Part shown: one piece after another, positions 1 through 8,779 of the stretch | How the letters are laid out: every line of letters begins with the position of its first letter | Numbering within the stretch: position 1 is the first letter of the stretch | Source: Loxodes magnus | Taxonomy: Eukaryota; Ciliophora; Karyorelictea; Loxodida; Loxodidae | Direction of reading: 5' to 3' | DNA: 64,000 nt | Assembly (NCBI GenBank): GCA_946699065.1 | Contig: CAMPDV010000257.1 | Coordinates: 186,001 to 250,000 of the forward strand | Position numbers and translations under genes: made by a program | The notes under the pieces: model-generated | Told to the model about the DNA's origin: nothing | Database searches by the model: none | The model's input: only the letters and a program-made list of their open reading frames with translations

Positions 1-100
1 TGAGTTATCTTTTTTAATAAAATAAAAAGAATATAAATACTATAATTTAAGATAAAATATCTACTAAATTAAAGATAAAAGTAAGAATAAGAATTTATTA

Positions 101-1066
101 TTTAGCATAAAAAATTTTAAATTTAAATTAAAGTGTTAAAGAAGGATCGTCTACTTAAAAGCTTCCTACTTCCCTATCCAACCAATAGGAACTTGATCTC
201 TAGGTGGTCTTCTCCTCCCTTCACTGTCAAGTTTTCGGAATGGTTGTCTCTTCATATAGCTTGCTTTCTTCTTATAAATTTCTCCATTCCTGGTTGGGTA
301 AAATTAGGTTAGGTCATTCCATATTTTCTATTAAATCTTCTTTCTCTTCCAGCATCGTCTCCATAGGCGGTCTGTTCTCCTGCAGATGTAACATTTTTTC
401 CTAAAATATTTCTCTTTAGCTTGCTCAATTGGCTTATTATTCTCTTATTCGATCTCCATTGGGATAGATTGCATAGCCTATTATTTTACACTTGTCTCTA
501 ATTTTTCCAATTTGATATGAATATTTTCATTCGATTCGTATAATTGTTCTAGCTGCCTATCGAATTCGTCAATTCTGATATTCATTGCAGCCTGGTTTAA
601 GTTTCTAGGAGCATGGGTTTCCTCATCTTCTAAATGCTCTTGCTGTTCTTAATCTAGTTCTTCAATCTGTTTTTCCAGATCTTTATTTTTTCCTATTAAT
701 GCTAAGATAAGCTTAGCCATTTCCTCCTTCGTCATTCCTAAGATTTGTTCTTTATTGAGATCTCCGAGGTCCATGTAGGGGTTGAATGTCCTAATCTAGG
801 CCTGAAAGTTACTAATCTTTTGCTTCTTGGGAAGGTCCTCAGTCGATATTGTTGCATGTTAGTGTTTCTAGGGTTGTCTGGGGGTGTTGTTTAGAGTTGC
901 TCCTATATGGTTTAAGAAGAAGGTTAGGTTTTGGAAGATGACGTGTGGTGTTTAGAAATTTAGGTTTCCTGCTTCCTCTCTTCCTTTTTAGCTTAGAAAG
1001 AGGTGGTATAGAAGCCCTTTTTGAAACCTTCTACCATATTTTTTTTAATTTTTAGCATAAAAAATT
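101..1066 (-). mobile_element. ORF1-only non-LTR retroelement, family A, with 16-bp target-site duplication
   Basis: A unit of about 934 bp (117-1050) is flanked by a perfect 16-bp direct repeat, TTTAGCATAAAAAATT, at 101-116 and 1051-1066, as left by target-primed insertion. Read on the minus strand it opens with a short A-run followed within about a dozen bases by an ATG at 1037, so there is virtually no 5' leader. It carries one ORF for a gag-like zinc-knuckle protein and no reverse transcriptase. The unit is denser in G+C than its flanks. The layout (A-run, immediate ATG, gag-like ORF, ~16-bp duplication) matches the family H elements at 4530, 6123 and 42147, but the protein and 3' end differ, so it is a separate family. 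No (ATT)n tail is visible. Inference: non-autonomous, mobilised in trans by a LINE. Confidence 0.7.
117..1037 (-). pseudogene. gag-like ORF1 protein, coiled coil plus degenerate zinc knuckle
   Basis: With TAA/TAG read as Gln, the minus-strand frame starting at M774 (MDLGDLNKEQ) stays open into the 3' flank. It gives an acidic, heptad-like segment rich in Glu, Leu and Gln, then CYICRRTDRLWRRC at about 352-393, then a basic Pro/Arg tail. The motif has the spacing of a retroviral-type CX2CX4HX4C knuckle but with Arg in place of the His, so metal binding is probably lost. The likely start codon at 1037 is in another frame, so one frame change (indel or tiny intron) lies near 830-880. Known role of the family: RNA-binding ORF1 protein of LINE ribonucleoprotein particles. 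Called a pseudogene because of the frame break and the lost ligand; a domesticated gene cannot be excluded. Confidence 0.55.
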
Positions 1067-1449
1067 AATGCAAATATAAGTTAAATTGATTATTATTATT
1101 TTTTGTTTTTTATAAATAAATTTAATTATGAAAAAGTTTAGATTTTAGTAATTTTTATTTTTATATTTTTTCAATAATAAATCATTTTAATTTTATTTTT
1201 GAAATCAAACCTTCCAAAGTTATTTTTATTTTATTTTTTTCAAATTAAAATAGTTATAAAATTTTTTTATTCTAATAGATTATCAGATAAATTGATGATA
1301 TCGAATTTAAATAAATAAAAATAACTTGAAGTTCTGAATCTTTTATTGAAATGATTTTCTTTATAATTATATAGTTTAATTATTAAAATAATTTTGGTGA
1401 CATATTCCAAAACATTTATTATATTAATTGTTAAAAATTAAATTCCTTA
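1067..1449. other. AT-rich spacer
   Basis: Long A/T runs; no motif, repeat end or convincing coding segment was seen. Confidence 0.5.
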
Positions 1450-2060
1450 AGATTAATGTTTTATCGCTTTTGTAAAAGAGCTAGCTACATGCTGATTCCA
1501 GTTTCTTCCTCCTATAAATTCTTTAAGATGAAATCGAAAATTTGACCAATTCTTTTCATGTTCTCACAACTTATTTTTTTCTTAGATTCTCAATTCTGTA
1601 TATTTTCTACACAGATGCTTCAAAGAGTTACAGAATCAACATTTCTTTCTAGGATTCTTGATTTCTTTTCTGTATTACTTTTTCAGTGATTCAGATTGCT
1701 CAACTAGCATCACCACTAAAATTTATTCTTTAATCCCTTTTTCAATATTTTGATTTAGGAACATTAATACCTCATCTAATTCGAAAGCTTTATTCTTTTG
1801 TTGATCTTCCAATATTCCAATTTATCATTTGAGTTCTAGAAATTGTTCCATTTTTGTTAAGGAGATTTCATTTAGATAATCTCTTTGATATGCTCTTTTA
1901 ATTTTTGCTTCAATTTTTGCAATTTTATCTTCTTGATATCCAATCGCACTATTAAGTCCCTCATTATTTTGATCAGATGTTTTTTACATAGGTCTATAAG
2001 TTTCCTTTCCTATTGAAGCTTAGTTGCTTCTCTCTAATCCTTTTTATATTATATAGTATC
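1450..2060 (-). pseudogene. decayed ORF1-like zinc-knuckle protein, family B
   Basis: On the minus strand one frame gives a charged, coiled-coil-like protein (segments such as EDKIAKIEAKIKRAYQRDYL and TKMEQFLELKWQIGILEDQQ). It ends near a degenerate knuckle, CWFCNSLKHLCRKY, in which the last Cys is Tyr and a Trp is encoded by TGA. A clearly related copy lies at 39410-40010, matching best over the stretch around 1780-1880. No reverse transcriptase is attached and no target-site duplication was found. Probably the remains of a second lineage of ORF1-only elements. Boundaries are approximate. Confidence 0.5.
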
Positions 2061-2845
2061 AAAATGTAGAATTTTTTAAGCTGAAAGTCCATAGAAGAAC
2101 TCTATTTTTTATTTTTTAATGGTTTCTCAACCTCTCTTCAGAGTTGCAGCTATGTTTCTTTTACTACTTTTGAACAATAGTCTCATAATTCGATTTTACT
2201 CTTTTTTTTCTTTATTCCGTACAAACTAGAAACCTTTTTCAACTCTTCTATTTTATTCTTTTTCTAAAACTTAAATACTTAATATTTAATATAGAATAGC
2301 TTTTTTTAAAGAAATATAAATTTTATTTTTAAGCTTTTTTTCTACATTTTATTTTATATTAAAAAATAAAAAAAAGCCTTGCAAAAATTTCATAAAAAAG
2401 GATAAATTTCATTAAGAAGCATTAAGTAGATCATTCTCTAAGAATTTCAAAACGTGTAAATTGAAAATGGTAAGCTTTTACTTCAAATTATAAGAGCTTG
2501 AAGAAAAAATCAAATATATTGTTTTTAGCATCTTAGTATTAAAAAGAGAAAATCCACAATTAGCTAATTTTAAATTGAACAGTAACTAAAAGAGAATTAG
2601 AAAATATAAAAAAATGTTAATCAATAAGTATTTATGCTTTGTCCCAGAAGATCTATTATATTGAGGAGGATATGTAAAATTGGTAACTATAAAGATTAAT
2701 TCTATGTTTTGATGTAATTAAAAAAGATGATCTAGATAAAGACTGGAAACATAATTTTTTACAAAACTAACAAATTTAAAGCAGTGAAGAATTTAATGAA
2801 GGTAGAATAACTATAATTAATTACTATTATTACTTTAAATAAAAT
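2061..2845. other. AT-rich region with a possible short plus-strand coding remnant
   Basis: Mostly A/T runs. Around 2467-2760 a plus-strand frame beginning at an ATG gives a plausible charged peptide (ELEEKIKYIV, then PEDLLYWGGY), but it has no recognisable motif. A short sequence near 2373 containing CCTTGCAAA recurs in modified form near 4160 and 4380. Confidence 0.3.
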
Positions 2846-3260
2846 ATAGATCTAGGCCGCTTCAGGAGAACTACTAAGTAATCTGGTTCGTGTATACTGC
2901 AATGCGAGTAATCTCGCACTGAATACCACCACGGGGAAGGGTGGAAAAGCTCAGAAGAGAAAAACCTAAATTGCCTGAGGGTTCTCACTAGCAGTATGAA
3001 AGTTTAACTAACGGGATACTAATGACTTAATTACTAATTCTTATTTGGATCTTATTCAAGAAAACTGGAACATTTGATTTGAACCTCAAGGATAATTTTT
3101 AATTAGCAGATTACTCATTTGGAGAAACTGACGTGATTCATTGGAGGAAGAGAATAACAACAAGAAATATGACAACAATTTTTTTAATATTAAATATTAA
3201 TATAGAAAGAATTGTGCACCAACGGGGTCCTACACGTTCTATAATAATATTTATTTAATA
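2846..3260 (+). mobile_element. SINE-like element, family D, copy 1
   Basis: About 400 bp shared with 13830-14258 (minus) and with the split copy at 47433-47608/52728-52977 (minus). The 5' head contains a perfect stem, TGCGAG-TAAT-CTCGCA, near 2904, and a second hairpin, CCACCACGGGGAAGGGTGG. The 3' end near 3205-3245 is the conserved hairpin block (GTGCACCAACGGGGTCCTACAC type) ending in CTATAAT and an AT-rich tail. No protein is encoded. A structured 5' head, unrelated body and LINE-like 3' hairpin with a simple tail are SINE architecture. I found no convincing tRNA A/B boxes, so the polymerase III origin is open. Confidence 0.65.
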
Positions 3261-4529
3261 TACATAAAATTTTATATTTGTTGATAAATAATCAAAAAAT
3301 AAAATCAGCTTAAAGAATGCGTTATTAGTTATTTTTATTTATGACTAAGTTTTTTCAATTTATTTATATTTAAATTTTATGATTAATTTCTATTTTATAC
3401 TTTAATGATAAATATAATAAAAAGAATGATAGAGTTTAACTATAATGAATTATATATACCATCTAAAATTTGATCGAGAGGTATTTATTAATTAATTATT
3501 ATTTCTCTACTTTTTTTGATTGATTTCAACATCAAAATTTAATATATACAGAGTTAAATTATTTTAATTATCCTATTTTAAATTATAATAGTTTAAGCAA
3601 AAATAAACTTTGAAAATGATTAAAATAAATTAAAATTTTTATCTAATTCAAAACTTCCTATTGCTATAAAAGGAATGCTTTACTTTAAATTTTTTTAATT
3701 AATTTTATTTAATAAATTCTATAACAAATTAAGCGTTTTTTATTTAGCTTAAATAGATAATTAGAAATTAAATTTAATAAACCTTTAATAATTCTAAGAA
3801 GTAAACAAATTAATAAATCAATTTTGTTAATTATTTAACTAAAATTATTGTTCGGAGATCTTAAAAGATTTATTAGCTTCTTCGATTTATTTACAAAAAG
3901 AGGAAAAGCGATATTAATATTAAGTAACTAAATCTAATTAAATGGTGATGATTTAATATTTTAATTAATAGAAATTTCCATTTTAAAATTATAGAAAAAT
4001 AGCTTTAATTTATTAATAAAAATGGCAATATTATTATCATGATATTGATGGCTTTAATTATAAGAATTAAAAAGGAAGTAGAATGCTTCTTTCAATTTTT
4101 AAATCTTGCTTATCTAGCATCAAAACAAAAGTTAATATTTGATTTTCATTTTAAAAAGTGCCTTGCAAATAGTTCATATCAATTTCATTAAGGAAGTATC
4201 TGAAATATTTAAGATTAACAATTAAGTTTCTGTTGTTTTATTTAAAATTGGTATTTAATTTGTAAGAAGAGATCAAGCGTTTAAAGAAAATAATAAAAGA
4301 CTCACTGAGCAATTATCAAATGAGATGAAAATAAGCTAAATTTTATGGAAAAAACAGAAATTAAATTTATTAAAAGGCTTGCAAAAAATAACCTTTCTAA
4401 CAACATATTTCAGAACTTATAAAAGAAAAAATAAATAAAATAGATACTATAAGCATAAAAGGAAGTTGTTTTTTAATTTAAAAAGCTAGGTTAAAAATTA
4501 TGATAGAATAAAATTAAAAAAATGTTTAG
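3261..4529. other. AT-rich spacer
   Basis: Almost pure A/T with scattered G. A weak plus-strand coding-like stretch lies near 4255-4350 (EEIKRLKKIIKDS), probably an old ORF1 coiled coil. Nothing firm is supportable. Confidence 0.4.
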
Positions 4530-5392
4530 ATTTAAAATAAATAATAATAATAATAGTAAACTAAAAGTAATTAAAGTTTAGCATTCCCTGGATTTTCAAC
4601 CAGGTTTTTGCTACCATTTTTTTAGCGTGGATGGATACCACGCCATTTTTTTATGTGGATGGAACCACAGAGGATCTTCTGTCTTTTATGTGAATAGTTT
4701 TCTCTTGTAAATCCCTGTTTAGGTTATTCAGAGTCTGCTGAGTATGCTTAACGTTCTTTATTGTTCTTTTATCTAAATTTATCTTCACTAATCGCAATTT
4801 TGTAATAAGTGTCACTTTGATTTGCAATAATAGCATTGTTTGCCTTGTTTTTTCTTGAATCTCTTCAGAAATACTTTTTTTTCAAGTTAATCGATTCTTT
4901 TGATTAAATCTATATTAATCTTTTAGTCATTCTATTTTTCTTAAACGTTTGCTTATGTAGAAACATTTTCGATAATCATATTTTGTTCTTGCTTAAAATT
5001 CGATTGAGATTATTCATATAGTTACTATTCCGTGACTAGATTATTCTAAATCAATTATCGTCTAATTATTAGAAGCTCGTTATTTTAATCTTCGATAGTA
5101 TTCATTAGTTCTCTTATTTTTTCCCCTTGGTTGTAAATTGTTTCCTAATAATTTTGTATTATTGTTTTCATTTGGTCAAGCTATATTTATATTTCGGATT
5201 ATTTTTATACCTTTACTGGATTCGATTCTATTGTTCCGATTATAATTTTTCCTTCAGAGGAGGAACTTGATTTATCTTCTTCTTGTTGTTGTCTCTGCAT
5301 TTGTTTCGCAGCTTTCCTTTTTGCGTTCTTAATTTGGTTTTTGGAAAGGCGAATAGATTATTCCATTTTTTTTTTTTCCATTTAAAATAAAT
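4530..5392 (-). mobile_element. ORF1-only (half-LINE) element, family H, copy 1
   Basis: The element (4543-5379, 837 bp) lies between perfect 13-bp direct repeats ATTTAAAATAAAT at 4530-4542 and 5380-5392. On the minus strand it begins with about a dozen A's and an ATG at 5366, with essentially no leader. The encoded protein starts MEQSIRLSKNQI-NAKRKAA, continues with a coiled coil (KIRELMNTIEDQNNELLII) and has a knuckle CYYCKSKWHLLQNC (CX2CX4HX4C) in which Trp is a TGA codon. Near the 3' end are three consecutive stem-loops, GTGG...CCAC, GCGTGG...CCACGC and CCTGG...CCAGG, separated by A-rich linkers, then an (ATT)n tail at 4543-4556. Copies at 6123 and 42147 have the same extent. The ORF has frame changes, so this copy is probably dead. 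Confidence 0.8.
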
Positions 5393-5439
5393 ATAAACTA
5401 AATTTAATAATTAGTAAAATATTATACTTAGAAAAGAAA

Positions 5440-5790
5440 ATTGAATGAAAAAAGAAATAGGAAAATACTATAGAGCAGGAAAAGGATAATTTTTATGAGT
5501 TTATAAAAACTTGATTAAGAAGAAAAGAATTAGAAACGAAAACTAGCAAAGTATGCAAGAAAAAATAATGGATGCTTGTAACAAAGAATCAATAAAACGT
5601 AGATAGATAGAAGACAGAAGAACAAGAGATAATGAAGAAGAAAATGATGAAGATATGGAACTAATAAGAGAAGAATTTCTATTACCTGAAGGCTTACTTG
5701 AAGAAATAGACATGTATTGAAACATTTATTAAAGAGCTGCGCACCAACGAGGTGTTACGCGCTCTATAATCAAATTTATTTATTTATTAA
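5440..5790 (+). mobile_element. 5'-truncated LINE: end of ORF2 plus 3' hairpin and (ATTT)n tail
   Basis: Reading TAA/TAG as Gln and TGA as Trp, this stretch begins GKYYRAGKGQFLWVYKN, which matches the end of ORF2 of the complete LINE near 52280 (GKDYRAGFNQHIWIQ), followed by an acidic tail (REEFLLPEGLLEEIDMYW). Immediately after, at about 5732-5771, comes the hairpin block GAGCTGCGCACCAACGAGG...CGCGCTCTATAATC and then (ATTT)n. The same hairpin plus tail ends the SINE-like elements at 2846, 12956, 13830, 14362 and 47433. This fragment therefore ties the SINEs' 3' ends to a LINE family. Its 5' boundary is not exact and no target-site duplication was identified. Confidence 0.65.
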
Positions 5791-5929
5791 GAAAAAAAGA
5801 AAAAAATATATAAAACAATATATAAGATTAAATAATTTAATTAAAAAATTGAAATTTTGCGCTTTTTGGTTTTAAAAAGATTTAAAGTCAATTAAAATAA
5901 AAGGTTATTGAGAAAAGAAAATGCTTTAT

Positions 5930-7620
5930 AATTAATTTTCTATACCCCGAGAAATGAGCCGGTTTCCAGATTTAAAATTCAAAAGTAAGTTTAATTTCTA
6001 GATTTTGGTAATTTCTATTTACTACGCTTCTTTCTTCATAATTTTCGATCACTCTCGGGTAAAAAGTTTGTTTTTTTCAAATCTTCTTGTGTATCATCTT
6101 ATTTTGTTTGTCATTTATCCAAAGATACCATGTGTTATATAAAAAAAAGATGGAGCAGAACATTAGACTAAATAAAAATCAAATAAGAAATGCTCGGAAA
6201 AAGGCTGCTTAAGTACTTCGATAAAAAGAAAAACAATAAGAAGAATCAAGTTCCGACTCATAAGGTAAAATAATGATCGGAACTTTGCAAGCTGAGGAAT
6301 TTAAATCAGATATTTCAGAGGAATTACGACAAAAGATCGAACAAATGTAAAAAGTTATATCCCGATACGAAGAAACAATATATAATTAAGACTTATTAAT
6401 ACGGGAACTTACAACAAATATTGACGTGCAAAATAATGAAATGGAAATCCTTAAGAATCAGCTAATAGAAAACAAGGTAATAACGGAAGAACAACTTTGA
6501 ATGTAATCGCAATAAAAATCTTAACGTACATCAAGATGGAAATTGAAAAAACTTTCACTCCATTATAAATTGTTTAAGAACAGAAAGAAATTAGATATGA
6601 TAATAACTTAATTAAAAGACTAGAAAATATTGAAATAAGCTATTTAAAAAACATATTAGTCAAAAGAAGATTAAAAAATAATGTTGATATTGCCAATCCA
6701 ATTACCACTTATTAAGAAGATGCTGAGAATGAAAGAAATTTAATGAAAAGGTATAATAAAGAACATGAAGAGCATTGAATTTTCTATGGATAACTCCAAC
6801 AGGAATATACAAATAAAAACTGTCTATGCGCTCTTTTGAAAGCAATCAGTGGTAACCATCACATAAAAAAAATGGTCGCGGTATCCATCCGAGTCAAAAA
6901 AATAGCGGCAGGAACTGGTTGAAAGTCCAGAATATGCCAAAGCATTTTTTTAACATTTAGTTTACTATTATTATTAGATACCATGTGTTATTACAGATAT
7001 AGCATTACTTCTTGAATGTTTTTACTCTTGTTTGCACTCTTTCTTTTTCCATTGGGACTGCTTATTTTGTCTTCTTGGTTTGTTGTAATGCCATTTTAGG
7101 CAAAACTGATTCTAATCTATTCATTCTTGTTTTTATATTGATTTATTTTTTCATGCTTATTTCTATTTTGCACTTTGTTGTGCAAAAAATCAAAAATCTT
7201 ATCTAACTCATCCCTCTTAGTTTCATACTACTCTTTGGAGTTAAAGCAAGCCTTATACATATTTACTTCCGTAAAGTGGTACTCTATATCATATTTGAGT
7301 TTTTCATATTCCATGACATTTCTAATTAGGTAACAAATTATTTTAGAGGTCTTCTTCTAATCCAATCAAAGTTTTGCTTTTTGGCCAGAAAGAACAAGTA
7401 AATTTTGAAGTAAAATTTTTTATACTTTTCACTTTCCCAATTATTTTTACTTTTTTTGGTGGTATTTCAGTTTAAGTCATTGAAAGATACTATCTCCTGC
7501 TGGCATGTCTTGGAGGAGTGGTTATAAGAGATCTGGCTAATATTTTTTGTCTTTTTCCACTCTTTTGAAAGCATAAATCCTTTGGCAAATCTCTCTATCT
7601 TTTTATGGAAAGATTTTAAT
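5930..7620 (-). pseudogene. decayed ORF1-like gene split by a family H insertion
   Basis: Minus-strand segments on both sides of the insertion (5930-6138 and 6992-7620) read as one degraded coding region. Upstream it has a charged helical stretch (EYEKLKYDIEYHFTEVNMYK, then RDELDKIFDFLHNKVQNRNK). Right at the insertion point it has KKQCYIC, the first half of a zinc knuckle whose His position is Tyr. At least two frame changes are present. It resembles the ORF1 proteins elsewhere in the window. The family H element at 6139-6975 entered it just after the knuckle, so this is the older element. Confidence 0.45.
6123..6991 (+). mobile_element. ORF1-only (half-LINE) element, family H, copy 2
   Basis: The element (6139-6975, 837 bp) is bounded by a perfect 16-bp duplication, AGATACCATGTGTTAT, at 6123-6138 and 6976-6991. 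It opens with an A-run and ATG at 6150. The ORF starts MEQNIRLNKNQIRNARKKAA, followed by an acidic Ser/Glu region, a coiled coil (RQKIEQMQKVISRYEETIYN) and an intact knuckle CWYCQSNYHLLRRC at 6682-6723 (CX2CX4HX4C) whose Trp is TGA. The first half lies in one frame and the knuckle in another, with two frame changes between about 6515 and 6670 (indels, or unrecognised tiny introns). The 3' end (about 6850-6975) has three stem-loops, the last around AACTGGTTGAAAGTCCAG, and a short (ATT)n tail at about 6962-6975. No polymerase domain is present. Confidence 0.8.
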
Positions 7621-8779
7621 TAAAATTTTAAGTAAAAAAAAATATATTCAGTTTTGGAAATAAATCAATTATAAAGGAATTTTTTTATGCTTTTTAGCCT
7701 TATTTATATAACATGAAATTAAAAATTAAATATTTTTTTATTAATTTTATATGATAGAATATTTACTTAAAAAAATTTATAAATCATTTAATATGCTTAG
7801 AAACTAAAATTCTATTATAATTGTAGAAAGATTTATCTTCTCCTTTTTATTTTAAATAAAATGAAATTTAAATGTTTTAATTATTTATTTTATAAGCAAT
7901 TAGATAAAATTTAAAAGGTATTCCTTTAAAATTTCCTTAATAAGTTATTTATTAATTTAAAAATGCAATCAGAAGCTGTGTATATTTAATTTTTATAGAT
8001 TAAAATAAAAAAATGTTTATTGATTTTTCTGAAACAATTTTTTCTATTTTAATTTAGAATTAATAATCTAATTTATTCAATAGCTTATTAAGAAAAAATT
8101 TTGCCTTTGATTAAGTATTAAAATTTAATCTAAACTTAAATTGACATTTCTTTAATGCTTTTATTTTTTGCAAAAAAAGTTAATTTATATTAGATATATT
8201 AATTCTAAAGAAATATTTTTTTTGTACTCAAATATTTTTATTTATTTATAACTTTTCATATCATATATTAATGATCCTTTTGATGATCTTTTTCACTTCT
8301 TTCTTTTGATTGCAAATTCTTATTAAAACTTCTTTTAAAATTTTGTTTAAATAAGTGTTTATTTTACAAACCCAAAAAAACAAGAATCATAATAAGTTAT
8401 TCCTTTAGACAAAAGTCATTAACTATCTAAAAGTTTTTTGAGATATGAAAGCAAAGAACTCTTCAAGAACTTCTTAAAATATATAAAAATCCTTGAATTC
8501 TAATTAAACTAAAGGTTATCATTTTTTTTATTTTAGAAAAGTTAAATAAAAAAATAAATTTAACTTTTACTATCTGACACAAAGAAATCTATCTATGTTA
8601 TTTATATTTTTATAGATGAGTAAAATAAAAAAAATTAAATTAAAATTAGCTCTATAAAAGTGATTAAAAAATATTAATAAATTTCGTTCCTTTAAAAAAT
8701 ATGATATGATATGATATGATATTTAATTTAAAATATAATAGATATTATTTTTTAAGTTTATGTTTTCTTTTCTTCATCC
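7621..8779. repeat. AT-rich spacer with a (TATGA)n microsatellite
   Basis: No gene was recognised. At 8699-8722 there are four to five tandem copies of ATATG. The 3' side abuts the end of the GTPase gene, whose stop is at 8780. Confidence 0.5.
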
